A stretch of 64,000 nucleotides of DNA from Craspedostauros australis (GCA_026770025.1 JAMXDE010000009.1:2455001-2519000); one strand, 5' to 3'; shown: positions 40,894-52,575, counted from the stretch's first letter. Numbers and translations are program-made. The notes: a model not told the origin generated them from the letters alone.

Positions 40894-42457
40894 AGTGCGA
40901 GTACAATAGCAGATGAATTGTACACGAATTGTATAATATATGACTTGTATAAGTGGGGTGGATAGTGAATGGAATGGAGGAGAGAAAACGTAGGAGTGCA
41001 CGGTAGAGTAGAGTACGACAATGATAGAAACGATGACGAGTACGAAGAGAATAGAAGAATCATCCATGAACGTTGGTGCGCGAGATGAATACCGAATCGA
41101 CCACCGAGGGGTCCTACCTCCCGAGCATCATTTTTGCGGAATCATGTGCAGCAGAATTGCCTGTTCCACCCACTGTGTCCACATCTGCCCGCCGACGACC
41201 CTTGACTGTAACTCTGGAACTCGGCCCCAAGAGGCGTTCGGCTCCGTCGGATGTTGGAACACGAGTGCCTTGTGACAACCGACGACGACTATGGGTGCTC
41301 TTCGAATGTTCCAGCGGCATCCCACTAATTGCGTCAGAATGGCAACAATCGCAGCTGTTGCGCCAGGCTAGTCGTACGGGTACGATCAATGCCTCATCAA
41401 ACCCGCTTCGACCACGAAGATGTGTGGTCGGGCGGAGCGAACGATCGGTCCTTCCCTGTTCCCTCACCTACTATACCTTGTGGTGGGGATGTGTGATGGT
41501 GGTGGTGGTAGTGGTGGTAGTGATGATGGACAGCCGACAAGGCCGACAACAATGTACACAGAAACCCACCAAGTGAGCACTGTTTGATGCCGACCAAATC
41601 ACATAACGACTCATGTCGCACGTATGTCAAAGAGGCTCTAGCTCTGTCTATGCGACGTGACATGAAACGTGATTGTCCATAAATACGGATTCATCCACGC
41701 CATGACGAACCTTGCTTCACAAAATCCAGCCACGATGCAGTTCTTCCGCAATGGCATCAGCATCAGCACCACAGTAGTCGTACGAGCACGAGCACGAGCA
41801 CGAGCATCGTTGCTGTGTTCCGGCCAGAACCCAGGCTGATTCATCCGCTGTGTCCATACCATCGATGGTCGATGGCACATCGTGCGGCCAGGTCGCAGCT
41901 TACATACCAGTACTACGACCAGTGCAAATCCAAGTTCCACCCACCCAGCCAGCATCATGGAGATGCTGTGCAAGTCAAATGAAAGGCGGGAGATGTATCC
42001 CAGGGCTGAAGAATGGACCTGTCGGGTGCTCGCACTCAAATGTAGTTGTGTCAAGATCGCACCAGTCGCTTTCGAGATGAGGATGCGATAATGTTGGCGA
42101 TGATGATGATGATGACACTGGTATTCAGTACCACTACGCATCATTCTGTTGTAGGAACAGTGTCTACGTCCTTCACGCATTCATACTCACATCCTGTTGC
42201 GTGGGAGCAAGCCAACCAGCCACCCATACTCTGCTGTGCTTTCCTCCTCTTTTCAAGCTCCGAAGAACGTCCAAACCTGAGATGCTCATAAACCGCCATC
42301 CAGCTCAAACAAACATCTGCACACCAACCCTGAGGATTAATAACAGCGACACCAGAAACGTCAGATACACCAATCCCATCAGCGATCACCTTCAAACCCA
42401 AACTCAAGCTCAATCTCAACCATTATACAAATCCCAAACACAAGAAATACAAGAAGC
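40894..42457. other. Gap before the F-box-like gene
   Basis: Contains AT-rich 3' sequence right after 40,893, a TAGAGTAGAGTA run near 41,003-41,014, a GTG-rich run near 41,495-41,530 and a GAGCAC repeat near 41,776-41,805. No gene was recognised; 100-180-codon frames on both strands look non-coding. Confidence 0.4.
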
Positions 42458-43843
42458 ATGTGCATTGCAAATATGTTGACGAAGAGACTGCGTGGTGATA
42501 GCGACGATGCAAGAAACGCACCGGATCAACATCAACACTGCAAGCGTCAAAGACTCCAACATCACAACGACGTCAGCGACGACACTCCGCAACTTCTCCC
42601 GCCATCGTCCGCAATCAATTTGACTGTCGACGCCGAATTGCGAGCGCTGCCGGCTGCACCATCAACAGACTTCAACTCCATCGTTAGGCCGTTGATTGCA
42701 TCCGGCTATCTGGCATGGAACGATGCTATATCACTGAGTTCAGTCAGTCAGGAGTCGCGATCAGCATGGAAGTCGCAGGAACAGTGCTACGAAGGATGGA
42801 ATCGCCTGCTCGACGAGCTCGACAACGCCAACGGCACGAACCGATGCTCGGAGTGCGAGAACGCAATCCACCCAAGCACGAACCGTCAGCTCTGCAGACC
42901 GGATACATGGAACGACGCCTGCCAGCAGCGTAAACCGTCCTTCGACGGTGTGTTCGACCTGGTGATGTCCAGCGGATTCCTGTCCTGGAAGCACCGCGGA
43001 TCTCTCCGAAAGGTATGCCGCAAGGCGAGGGATACCTACCAACACAGATGCATGTGCCCACCACGATCCCAGATCATTCAAGTCGCTCAGTCTGTCTCCA
43101 TCGACCCGAGGTTCAGCGGGAAATATGACTTGAGCAGCCCCTACGCACGATGCCGTCAGATGGTGAACTACTCTACCAGCATCGCGGACAGCGCATGCTC
43201 TTACTTCGACACCAACGCCGTGCTCTCTGCATACGAAGCCAGACGCGACGAGATCGCGTCATCACCATCCACGGCATTGCATCTAGAAGCAAGTCTTCCC
43301 ATCGGAATGCCTGACGCTGGTGCGACTGCCGAATTCCAAAGACTGTATCTCACTGTAATGGCGATGAAAAAGGGCCAGGACGAACTGCGAGAGAACACGC
43401 CCACACGATTCCTTCAAACCTTTCGCAAACTGCGATGCAGCGAAGGGAGTCTGGAACAACGCACGACGTTCCGGGACTCCATCAACGAGCCTTTGGCGAG
43501 ATCCATCTTGCAACAGCATCTCAGTCCATCGGCAGGTGAAGAGCTAAAACGGTTCATGCTGCAAGAGTGCTATCCCACAGCAGCGGCGCTGGAAGTGTTC
43601 GGACCGCTGGCGCGGCGAACGAGCATGTTTGGAGTCTTCTTCAATCACCTTCCACCAAGACGACATCAGCAAACCGACAACTTTTGGGATGGTGCTGATA
43701 ATGATCATCTTGATAGTGACGATGAAGATAACAGCGATGATTTCGACGGAATTCCTCGGTTTGATCTGTTGCTGTGCCCAAACGCAAATGGTGCCGACAA
43801 TGATTCCACAATGTCCGCCAGCTTCCAGGGTACAGCAAAGTGA
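42458..43843 (+). CDS. Protein with two F-box-like motifs
   Basis: 461 residues from ATG 42458. After a basic, polar N terminus, residues 72-104 ('FNSIVRPLIASGYLAW...LSSVSQESRSAW') and 162-194 ('FDGVFDLVMSSGFLSW...LRKVCRKARDTY') are related to each other and fit the F-box pattern (hydrophobic helix, 'FL-W', 'L--V-R-aR'). F-boxes bind Skp1 in SCF ubiquitin ligases; two in one protein is unusual, and the match is by eye only. A Cys pair region (CSEC) lies between them. The C-terminal 60 residues are very acidic (Asp-rich, about 415-440). The gene converges on the PP2C gene with only 106 bp between stops. Confidence 0.8.
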   Translation: MCIANMLTKRLRGDSDDARNAPDQHQHCKRQRLQHHNDVSDDTPQLLPPSSAINLTVDAELRALPAAPSTDFNSIVRPLIASGYLAWNDAISLSSVSQESRSAWKSQEQCYEGWNRLLDELDNANGTNRCSECENAIHPSTNRQLCRPDTWNDACQQRKPSFDGVFDLVMSSGFLSWKHRGSLRKVCRKARDTYQHRCMCPPRSQIIQVAQSVSIDPRFSGKYDLSSPYARCRQMVNYSTSIADSACSYFDTNAVLSAYEARRDEIASSPSTALHLEASLPIGMPDAGATAEFQRLYLTVMAMKKGQDELRENTPTRFLQTFRKLRCSEGSLEQRTTFRDSINEPLARSILQQHLSPSAGEELKRFMLQECYPTAAALEVFGPLARRTSMFGVFFNHLPPRRHQQTDNFWDGADNDHLDSDDEDNSDDFDGIPRFDLLLCPNANGADNDSTMSASFQGTAK

Positions 43844-43949
43844 AACACAAATATGCACATCGAATCAAAATAAAAATCAACACCAAATCAAATCAAATCC
43901 ATTGCTCTACTTACGCATACGTCCTTGCTCCTCGAATGGTGCAAATCCA

Positions 43950-45491
43950 TTAATCCATCAATCGAAGAATGGCGGTGATGTCATCACGATACCACTTCGG
44001 ATTGGTCGGCGTAACTTTGCGAATGATCTGCCACAGCTGATGGATCGGTGGTGTTGCTTGGGGACCGTCAAAGCACTCCGCGAATTGGTTTGCGAAGAAT
44101 TCACGCCGTCGCACATCCCACAGTCCATCGCTCGCGGCAATCAGAAATATTGTCGGCGATGATGCCGGCGATGATGATACTGATGAGGTGTTGTTGGTTC
44201 CAGGCAGGTGTTGCAGGTCGATGACGTCGATATCGGGTTCGGCCGTGACGCCTATGCGTGTCCATTCCAAATCTCCAATGGCCCGGCTCATGGCCAAGCT
44301 GATGGTCTCATGCGCCACGCTGCTGTAGGCATTCACACGAGTCATTCCGTTCTTCTTGTTGACGAAGATCTTGCCGCCCATGGCTTCGATGCGTGCTTTC
44401 TCGGCCGGCATGCTGGGTTTGTGCTTTGCGGTCATGTAGGATATCGTGGCCGTCGGCTTTTGCCGTTGTTTCTGTTTCTGTTTCTGCTTCTGTTTTTGCT
44501 TTTGGTTGCTGTTGCGGTCGCTTTGATTCTCAGCCGGTGCGGGAGGATTGACGGTGACGAGGACGGTCTGGCTATCGCCGACGTTTGCAATGTACACCTT
44601 GGATCCCTGTCGGTACGTGACTGATCCAGTGCATCCGCCCAATAAGGACAACTGCTGGGGTATGTCGCTATCGACCTCGACAAACGTGGCATTGATGGCA
44701 TCGACGATCTTTCGGTCCATTTCGGCTTGGTCGAACCGCTGTGCAGTGCCACTTTTCGCTTCACCGTCCACTTGCAGGAAGATCTGCGACAATTTCGCGG
44801 CAAGTCGTTTGGGAAACTCGTTGACGACAAATTCCGCAACCAAATGACCTTTCCTCCCATGCCCATCGAACAGACCCACGAGCAATGATTTCTGGCCCGC
44901 GAAATCATGATGGTCAAATTGAAGGAACGGATCGAGAATCACGGCCCGATCTTGATTTTCCGTGTGCGACTTGCCCTGCTGCGTCAGCAACGCCATGTGC
45001 TCATTTCCAAAGTCCAGCGCCGTTTCTGGCGCCGTGTCGTTCTTGTGCACGAAGCGGTTTGCGATGCGCGCGTTCAGTTCGTCCGTCATTTCCGGTGGGT
45101 AGACGGGATGCCCCAATCGAATTGCGGCATGTAGGCTCAGAATGGGATTGGATGCACCGACAGGACGCCCGATAGCGGTCACATTGTCGGTATTCTTCCG
45201 CAACGAGACGCCTCGACGCATTGGAAATGGGAGCTTCGTGCTGAGCGGGAGGTTGCTGGCCATGTACAGCACATTCAGCAAGAACATTGCCGCGAAGAAG
45301 ACCCCGATCATGCGGACGTTGCGAGGCAACGCGATGTTCGCAACTTGATGGGTGCGAGCTGCTGCCGATGCGGCCTTGCTCCGCGCTCGTCGCCGTGCCA
45401 CGTTGCGTTCGTTCATTGTCTGATTGTTCCCTGGTGCTGTGGCATCGTGGGTGCTGCGAATGGTTGTGTGTCGACCTGCCATGAGCTGCAT
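43950..45491 (-). CDS. Membrane-anchored PP2C (PPM) protein phosphatase
   Basis: 513 residues from ATG 45491 (a second ATG follows three codons later). A basic N terminus is followed by a hydrophobic segment at about 60-77 ('MIGVFFAAMFLLNVLYMA'), consistent with a type II anchor. The PPM fold shows 'SHTENQDRAV', 'LFDGHG' (metal ligand Asp209), 'GGCTGSV', 'IANVGDSQ', 'SLAMSRAIGD', 'AASDGLWD' (Asp455) and 'RDDITAIL' (503-504), so all metal-binding acidic positions are present and the enzyme should be active on phosphoserine/threonine. A KQKQKQKQ run of about 12 residues is inserted before 'ISYMTAKHKP'. Depending on topology the catalytic domain would face the lumen or an organelle interior. Confidence 0.93.
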   Translation of the reverse strand: MQLMAGRHTTIRSTHDATAPGNNQTMNERNVARRRARSKAASAAARTHQVANIALPRNVRMIGVFFAAMFLLNVLYMASNLPLSTKLPFPMRRGVSLRKNTDNVTAIGRPVGASNPILSLHAAIRLGHPVYPPEMTDELNARIANRFVHKNDTAPETALDFGNEHMALLTQQGKSHTENQDRAVILDPFLQFDHHDFAGQKSLLVGLFDGHGRKGHLVAEFVVNEFPKRLAAKLSQIFLQVDGEAKSGTAQRFDQAEMDRKIVDAINATFVEVDSDIPQQLSLLGGCTGSVTYRQGSKVYIANVGDSQTVLVTVNPPAPAENQSDRNSNQKQKQKQKQKQKQRQKPTATISYMTAKHKPSMPAEKARIEAMGGKIFVNKKNGMTRVNAYSSVAHETISLAMSRAIGDLEWTRIGVTAEPDIDVIDLQHLPGTNNTSSVSSSPASSPTIFLIAASDGLWDVRRREFFANQFAECFDGPQATPPIHQLWQIIRKVTPTNPKWYRDDITAILRLMD

Positions 45492-46818
45492 GCATCACCG
45501 AAGTGCACCAGCATAGTCGGACGAGCTGCCCGGACAACCTGATGGTTGTGACCCACAGAAGCGGATCCGGGAGGTCTTTCCCTTGTTGCGTCTTTCCTCT
45601 TCGTTTGTGTTTTGTGTTTTGCATTTTGTTGGTCGTTTGAGTCGAACCGAAGTGCCGCAGGCAACTCATGCGAAGACGACGCATCGAATCGCGAGGATGT
45701 CCTGCGACATCGAGCCAATACCAGCACGGATACTTGCATAGCACTGTCGGCACGATTGCCTGAAAAGCAGCAGAGCAGATCGGAGTACTCTCAAGAGACA
45801 GTGCTCTACTCTGTATCCTAAATGTGCTGTGCAGACCTTGTCTTGCTCTAAGACTTCCACGTGTGTGCTGTGACAACGGACGCGTTGAGGCGTGCGATCG
45901 CACCGAGTAGCTTGTTCTCTGCCACATAGCCGTGCTCTCTCAATATCCCCTCTGCAGGTTTAAGGACGCAACAGGACTGTTGTTGCTCTTTGTCTCTCCC
46001 CCTGGAGTTGAGCAACAGAGTACTCTGACGATTCTCTGCGCTACTATACTAATATGCATCTCTCTCCACATGCACAATGCTGCGTACATCTTTGGGAATC
46101 TTGTGGCCTTGGTTTGGCTCGGCGCGCTCGTGATAGCGTTTCGATTGCTTCGTGTCTTCGCGCAAGTGTTCTGATCAACTTTGTCTCACAAGACATCAAA
46201 CGGACGCAGGTAGTATCTCAGAGATTAACTGTAAATTCGCTGCGACAGGTCGCCATCACAAGATTAGCGATGTGCTATCGCCGAAATTCACGAAGGAACC
46301 TGACACGCCCACAAAACAAAGAGCACGAGGTTCGTGTCACCGCGCCAACGTTTCCTGGCTGGACAACACTTCGGTGACAGATCCTTCCTGTGTGGATCCA
46401 ACGGAAGCACATAGGATTCTAACACGAACATCTTCAGGTTCAACGTCCACGACGGACTGGAGCAACAGCGCAGACACATCACCCTTCTCTTCTCTGTATG
46501 CGCGAACGACGCTGAAGTGGAAGCGACACCAACAGCAGCAGTAGTGCCAACAGCACAGTTCCGCACATCCATCCTCAGTCTCGCCCACAACGACATCATC
46601 TTGAGCATCCGCACACACATTCATAGCACAGCGGAGGGATACCATCTGCCCCAACAGATCTGTGCAGACAGACGACGCAGCACACCGTCGTGCACAGAGT
46701 TCAGGACAGCTTAGGAGAGAGAGAGAGTGCTGGTGCAATCGTTGGACGAAGTGTCCACGCAGATTCGAGAAGGCATTCTTGCCAGAGAAGGCTCTCCAGC
46801 GTATTGGAACAGCCCGTC
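45492..46818. other. Divergent intergenic region
   Basis: Upstream of both the PP2C gene and the 1,600-residue gene. The latter's frame is open from a GTG at 46,690. An AT-rich block (ctactatactaatatgc) lies near 46,042-46,058, and GTACTCTC/ACTCTGTATCC stretches near 45,785-45,820. No gene seen. Confidence 0.45.
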
Positions 46819-49800
46819 ATGACACCGCAACCACCCCCGCCGTCCTTTGCAGCGTTGGCAACGACGCGGGCGAAACAGGGAGACATGGAGGATCAGCCCG
46901 AGATGTCAGCCATTGAGCGCTTGGCGGAGATCCGCGCGCGCAAGCGCGAGTTCTACATCAAATCAGCCGTGCGCAGAGGCAAGTGGATGAAGGATGCTGG
47001 CGGCAAAGGTCAGCATGGCAACGGGCCGATGTTGACTGACGAGACGGAACTTATCATCGATCGGTACAGCGCATCCAACAGATCGAGAGCCACGCCAGAC
47101 AGCCCCATTCGTCTGCACGACGACGCGGGTGCGGCCGCGCACAACGTCGTAGAGACCAAGGAAGCACGCACGATGGAATCCAGGCAGAGGAGCAATGCCT
47201 CGGAGGTCTCGGTTAGGCAAGGCACCGAAACCCAGCGAAGCACCAACGTGCCTCGATTCCGCTCCGCGAAGCCATCCACAACGTCGCCATTACTCCCAAT
47301 CATTGTGCCACCTCCAGCTTCATCTCAAACCCAGGTGATGGCAACGCCCACCGGCAATGTCACTGCCAATGATGCGGCGGAGGGGATGAACTCGCACATC
47401 TCGCCCACATCGACACCAAGAGCCTCATCGAGACGGCCCACATCGTACCTTCGACCAACCCCGGATGGCGCGCGCCGCCCATCTCCACGTCGCCCATCTC
47501 CACGTCGCCCATTCCGAGCCCAAAAGATGGACCATGCCGCCCTGGGCGCCGCAAACCAAGCTGAGATTGCGAAGTTGAGAAACAGCAAACGGCCCGAGAG
47601 CACCGCGCGAAAACCCCTCATCACCAACCTGACCCTCAACGACACTGACATCAGCAACAGCAACAGCAAACCAAAAACGACTGCAGCAACTTCACCGAAG
47701 GCCACCGGTGTCGTCGCGAACACTCGCGCTACGAAGCCCAAAACACCGACATCTGGCTTGAAATCACCAGCCATCTTTCACACCAAGGCAAGAGGACAGA
47801 GCCGTGTAAGCGGGTTGACTTCTATTGCCACCACCACGGTCAAGGCCACATCTCGGTGTGGGCCTACTGCAGATGCCAAAGCTGCATCGAAAAAAGCAGA
47901 GCATCACACTCCTGTCATCGAAGGAACCAAGCCAGCTACGAAGACCATCGACATTGACGCAAACGATGCTCCCGCAGACACAAATATGGCACCCGCTGAT
48001 TCCGTGGCGAAGAAGCCAACTGCCAACGTGAACAATCAAACGGCGCAGCTCTCCGCCAAACCACGCATCAGCTTCCTGCCAATAGCGTCCGCGAAGCGAC
48101 AAGACTCATCTGAGGAGTACAGCGACAGCGTCAATCCTGGCGATCATGACCATGATCATGATCTCAGCATCCCTGAGTTCCGCGCACCGGATGCCATCGA
48201 AGTTCCGGAGAAGACCACCCACACGGATTCCGACGACTCTCGCACCGTCGTCTCCGAAATGACCGAACACACAAACCTTCCTAGCAGCGCAAACGGATCT
48301 GGTTTGGATGTCCAGCAGCGCAGGCTGAAGATGGAGATGGATCGCAACGGCCTCTCGTACAATAGCGCACATCATCCCATCCTTCTCGTCGATGTGGACA
48401 GCAGCCACTTTTCGTCTACCAGGTTCTTGACGAGCGTCCAGGAGGATCCTAGTGAGATCAATCCAGGCGACAGCGCCTCACAGCATATCCAGCAGTTGCC
48501 CCCACGGTCGCCCAACAAGGCCAGCCGCTCCAGGAACACACGTCACCGGATCATTGATATTGCGCCCAAGATCGGACGAAACCACAACATGCAGCGACTT
48601 GGACGCACGCAGAATGAACTACAGACACAGGCACAACCACCTGTCGCAAGCTCTGTCATGAGTCCATCCAGCGAAAGCAGTGTGGCGAACTCCAACGATT
48701 TTGCTACACCAAGACAAGCACCCGTCTCCACTCTCGCACCAACGGCCACGAATGCACATCCTCATGCATCATCCGCTGCCAAGACTCCTGAGATGCTCAC
48801 TGACAGTCTGTCTGCTGAATCGCTTCATCGACCGCCGATTCGAATGCGCCACGGCCTGCCGTTCGAACAGAACGACTTCCACCCAGACGAGGAGACTGTC
48901 GACTCGTGGAGAGACTCGACGAACTGGAGGCTCTCCGACAGTGCGAGCATCCTGAGTGCCGAGACCACTCGAACAACACACACTTCCAAGACACCGTCCA
49001 TGCGCACAACGGGAATGGCCGGACCCAGAATGAACAGCACCAGCATGGTCCACAGGATGAAAAACTCCAACATTCGCCTCCATCGTGCCGTTATCCCAAC
49101 TGAATCTGTTTGCATGAAAACACCGGTTGTCAGCAACAAGACAGGAGACGTTGCCCAGGTCGATCCCATCAGCGACAGCCGCAGCAGCAGCGACGCGATC
49201 GTGATAACGCACAATACAGACGGGTCCAACACGGATACACACACGGTCACCACCACCACCACCAAGGCTTCGGACGTCGGCATGGAGAGCACCAGACTTG
49301 ACCAACCAACAGCTGTCACCAACAATGTACTCTCTGCTTGCGTTGGAGCCGGTGCTGCTGCTGCCGTGGCGGTGACCGGTAATGTTGCCGCAATGACCGC
49401 TTTTGATGTCACAGACACGCCAGTCCATGGCATCGATGATATCAGTAAGGACATGAATGCGGTGACGTCCGGTCCTGATGGCACACGTACAGCGCCTTCA
49501 ACAACCACTCCCACAGACCAGAAATCAAGAGCCCATGGATTGGAACCGTCCGAGCATCGCGGAGATCTGGACCTCTGGATTGAAGATAGCGCAGGCGTGA
49601 AGACAAACACTTCCAACCTCAACAACGCCACCACCAACTCTCACCCCAAAGTCGAGCTGAAGTCGGATGGCGGATTGGAGCAAAGCGCGGCCGGCCTGCC
49701 CAACTCCCAAAAATCCACAGTTGACTGCGCAGCTGATGGCACACCACAGCCATCCGTCATGCCAACGCCAACACTGACCCTAACACCAACACCGTACGCG

Positions 49801-51621
49801 AGCAGCCCAACAAATGCGAACGCAAGCCACAGCAGGGGCCATATTGTGATGGGTCGCGATCCAGATGAATGCGTCGGCGGTCCACTCCAGGGCCCACCCA
49901 CGCCACGCCAGGATCCTCCATCTCCCATCACACACCAACCCATCAACATCTTCGATCGTCTGAAGGAGACTCTCTCTGGTGATGGCAACCTGATCATCGA
50001 CACAACACAGATCGCAGAAGCTGATGTTGTGGTCGACCAGGGATCAATGGAAGACGAGAACCAGGAAGCACGGGAGGATGGCGAGACGGACGCACCGCAA
50101 CATAAGCAGCAAGAAGAGACGACCCAAACAGCGGCACCAGCATCAGTTGATGAAAGAGAGACAGGCGTGAGAGCGGTAGAAGTGGAATCTCATGCAGCAA
50201 CCGACAAAGAACGGCTTGCCAAGGTCGAAACGAATGCAACCAACGGACCTCAAGCGTCACACACCATCAAGGAAAGCGTTTCAAACACAACCACTGTGTC
50301 TGCTGCATCGACGGCAGCGTCCGCTACTGCTGTGGCCACATCCGCCGCAGCAATCACCGCCATCGCCGCAGCAATCACCGGCGCCACAACATCAGACAAG
50401 AAGAAACCCACGGCGGCATCAGGAGAAGAGACAGGGAACAGCACAGCACTGATCGGAGAACGACTGCTGGATCTTGTGGAGGACGGATTGGGAAGAGATG
50501 GAAGGCAAACGACCATGGATTCTCATAGCACCACCACTTCCGCCACCAAAGACAGCATGATGATATCGTCAGCTTCGAAGTCGACAACTGCGATGACATC
50601 GGTCCAAATGCCGCACAAGCAGCACCACAACATTTCCACATCGATGGCAACGGACCCTAGCAACGGTATCGTCCCTTGGATGCGTTCAGATCCCGCCACA
50701 CCAATCATGATCGCATCAAACCCGAACATGAGCACTCGCACGACGGCTGCATCGACACAACCACCAACAGCATCTCAGTTCCATCCGCTGGCACGCACCT
50801 TCTTCACCAGCCAGCAACAGGAGATGCAAGGGTGGTTCGCAGCGACCATGGCGGGCGCAACGTCGACCACAACAACGACCATCACGGAGACTGTCTCAAG
50901 GAACGATGGTGAAACCGCAACAAAAAAAAACCCTCAGCAGCAACTGAAACAAGATGAGGTGAAGGCAAACGATGTCACAAGCAATTCCAATACGAACAGC
51001 GATGATTCCAACTTCTTCACATCATCCTACACATACCTCCAATCCATCGCGAATAACCTTCCAAACTTTGGGCTCTCCGAAAATGAAGTCGGTGGCATGA
51101 TGGGAGTGCTGGACCGCGACCTCGACGCAACATCGAAGCAAGTGCCAGAACGCCAAGACGATCTGCTCATCTTCCTTGGAGAGGAATTGGAGAAGTCAGC
51201 GTGCGGTCTGGATCGCAATGCCATTCCCGAAAACACGGCCGTGCCAATGCCACAGCAGCGGCTGATCTCCTGTGCTCAACCACCTGCCTGCACAGCCAAC
51301 GACAGCGACGTCGTCACCGTCCAGCCGAACCAGGTGCGGTACTACCATAGCGAATACGACCATCGTCAGCATGACGAACAGTACGGCTACACATACCACC
51401 GCCAGCAGGTGATGCCATCACCACAGCACAACTACGAACATGGCGATGGAAGGAACTTTGCCATGCAACATGCCCACGCAAACCAACTTTACGAATCGCA
51501 ACTGCGGCAGGAGCAGCCGCAGCAACACTCAGTGCATGTTCCGTTGGATGAGAATCAAGGACATGGTGCAGTACCTGCTCCGCCAACTCCCAAGCAGCAG
51601 CAACAATCACCGTCTCCATAG
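46819..51621 (+). CDS. Very large low-complexity protein of unknown function
   Basis: 1,600 residues from ATG 46819 in a single intronless frame. Most is polar and probably disordered, rich in Thr, Ser, Asp, Asn and Pro. The more ordered parts are a charged N-terminal helix ('IERLAEIRARKREFYIK', about 37-55), a short PRRPSPRRPSP repeat (about 215-230), an alanine-rich helix-like run (about 1165-1200) and a conserved-looking patch near the C terminus ('NLPNFGLSENEVGGMMGVLD', 'DDLLIFLGEELEKSACGLD'). The last 150 residues are rich in His, Gln and Tyr. No signal peptide or catalytic motif was recognised. It could be a scaffold or regulatory protein, but nothing in the sequence decides this. Confidence 0.8.
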   Translation: MTPQPPPPSFAALATTRAKQGDMEDQPEMSAIERLAEIRARKREFYIKSAVRRGKWMKDAGGKGQHGNGPMLTDETELIIDRYSASNRSRATPDSPIRLHDDAGAAAHNVVETKEARTMESRQRSNASEVSVRQGTETQRSTNVPRFRSAKPSTTSPLLPIIVPPPASSQTQVMATPTGNVTANDAAEGMNSHISPTSTPRASSRRPTSYLRPTPDGARRPSPRRPSPRRPFRAQKMDHAALGAANQAEIAKLRNSKRPESTARKPLITNLTLNDTDISNSNSKPKTTAATSPKATGVVANTRATKPKTPTSGLKSPAIFHTKARGQSRVSGLTSIATTTVKATSRCGPTADAKAASKKAEHHTPVIEGTKPATKTIDIDANDAPADTNMAPADSVAKKPTANVNNQTAQLSAKPRISFLPIASAKRQDSSEEYSDSVNPGDHDHDHDLSIPEFRAPDAIEVPEKTTHTDSDDSRTVVSEMTEHTNLPSSANGSGLDVQQRRLKMEMDRNGLSYNSAHHPILLVDVDSSHFSSTRFLTSVQEDPSEINPGDSASQHIQQLPPRSPNKASRSRNTRHRIIDIAPKIGRNHNMQRLGRTQNELQTQAQPPVASSVMSPSSESSVANSNDFATPRQAPVSTLAPTATNAHPHASSAAKTPEMLTDSLSAESLHRPPIRMRHGLPFEQNDFHPDEETVDSWRDSTNWRLSDSASILSAETTRTTHTSKTPSMRTTGMAGPRMNSTSMVHRMKNSNIRLHRAVIPTESVCMKTPVVSNKTGDVAQVDPISDSRSSSDAIVITHNTDGSNTDTHTVTTTTTKASDVGMESTRLDQPTAVTNNVLSACVGAGAAAAVAVTGNVAAMTAFDVTDTPVHGIDDISKDMNAVTSGPDGTRTAPSTTTPTDQKSRAHGLEPSEHRGDLDLWIEDSAGVKTNTSNLNNATTNSHPKVELKSDGGLEQSAAGLPNSQKSTVDCAADGTPQPSVMPTPTLTLTPTPYASSPTNANASHSRGHIVMGRDPDECVGGPLQGPPTPRQDPPSPITHQPINIFDRLKETLSGDGNLIIDTTQIAEADVVVDQGSMEDENQEAREDGETDAPQHKQQEETTQTAAPASVDERETGVRAVEVESHAATDKERLAKVETNATNGPQASHTIKESVSNTTTVSAASTAASATAVATSAAAITAIAAAITGATTSDKKKPTAASGEETGNSTALIGERLLDLVEDGLGRDGRQTTMDSHSTTTSATKDSMMISSASKSTTAMTSVQMPHKQHHNISTSMATDPSNGIVPWMRSDPATPIMIASNPNMSTRTTAASTQPPTASQFHPLARTFFTSQQQEMQGWFAATMAGATSTTTTTITETVSRNDGETATKKNPQQQLKQDEVKANDVTSNSNTNSDDSNFFTSSYTYLQSIANNLPNFGLSENEVGGMMGVLDRDLDATSKQVPERQDDLLIFLGEELEKSACGLDRNAIPENTAVPMPQQRLISCAQPPACTANDSDVVTVQPNQVRYYHSEYDHRQHDEQYGYTYHRQQVMPSPQHNYEHGDGRNFAMQHAHANQLYESQLRQEQPQQHSVHVPLDENQGHGAVPAPPTPKQQQQSPSP
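47478..47512 (+). repeat. 15-bp in-frame tandem repeat (RRPSP)
   Basis: Two and a half copies of cgcccatctccacgt inside the coding sequence give the repeated peptide RRPSP in the 1,600-residue protein. Confidence 0.85.
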
Positions 51622-52575
51622 TACCTCTCCTTGGCTTGGCTAACAACGAAGGCGAAAGCGTTGCTGTCGGCTCCAGAATCGTCCCATCATGAACTGGAGG
51701 GAGGAGATGACGATCCTCTGTCCATTGTGAATAGGATATTAGATTGGCCAACATGGCATATACATACTGTAAAACAACGTGCTCCTATCTGTCCTCACAC
51801 TGTCTCTCTGCTCGTACGAGCTACGTAAATACGCACATTGATCAACATGTCCGCGTTGGTATGGCTTCCATTGCACTGCGAAGAGCCAGTTCCCCCACTC
51901 AGGAACTGCACACATGCCTTGACTTCGACGAAAATCTACTCATACGTCATGCCTGTGCAAGCCTCGCACGTCTTTGTTGGCACCAGTCTGCAAATTGTCT
52001 TTTTCGGTGTTTCTTGCTTGTATTGCGCACGTACAATAACCCTGAAGTTAAGGTATGGATGTTGACAACAACTGGCGTTTGTTGCAAGATTTGCATTCGT
52101 CGCCTTGTGACTTTCCGGTTTGTGGTGGTGTTACGCTACAGGAGGCGAATGTCGGACCGCACTCTTGAAGAACCTCATCTGTTAGAATACGTTGTCAACG
52201 GCGTACGAGTATGGTACGTCTGCTTCAGATTTCCATTGCGTACTATATCTTTCCCTGTGCGCAGCTCGCACATGTGGACAGGCCAACGCAAAGTCCTCTT
52301 TTGGTGGGAATGCTGCTGACTGGCAAACCCAATCCAACTGAGCAGAACGCAGTAGTCCCCTGGCATGATTTTTGTTTCAATGATCATCATGCTTCCAGAT
52401 ACAGGAGTACACATGCATCCTCCATGCACAATGTCAGACCTGTTGTTTCCCTGACAATGCACTCCCTCAAGCGAAGGCATAGTACGATCTACGCTGCTTT
52501 GCCAGCACAAAATAGGAAAATGATGGTAGAGTACGAATTAGAGCATGCTGGTATGTGTGGTTGCGTATGTGATGA
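51622..52575. other. Convergent gap between 1,600-residue gene and surface protein
   Basis: Both flanking genes end here. AT-rich sequence (gaataggatattagattgg and following, 51,731-51,775) follows the plus-strand stop. A frame of 191 codons at 51,744-52,319 has irregular composition and is not called. Confidence 0.45.

Noticed and set aside
45001-45927. 308-codon minus-strand frame overlapping the start of the PP2C gene
   Set aside because: Out of frame with the PP2C motifs; Arg/His/Ser-rich composition typical of a shifted frame.
48769-49637. Antisense frames of 219 and 270 codons opposite the 1,600-residue gene
   Set aside because: They mirror the Thr/Ser-rich codons of the sense gene and show no motif of their own.
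51744-52319. 191-codon plus-strand frame after the 1,600-residue gene
   Set aside because: Cys/Arg/Val-rich irregular composition, no motif, and overlaps 3'-flank-like AT-rich sequence.
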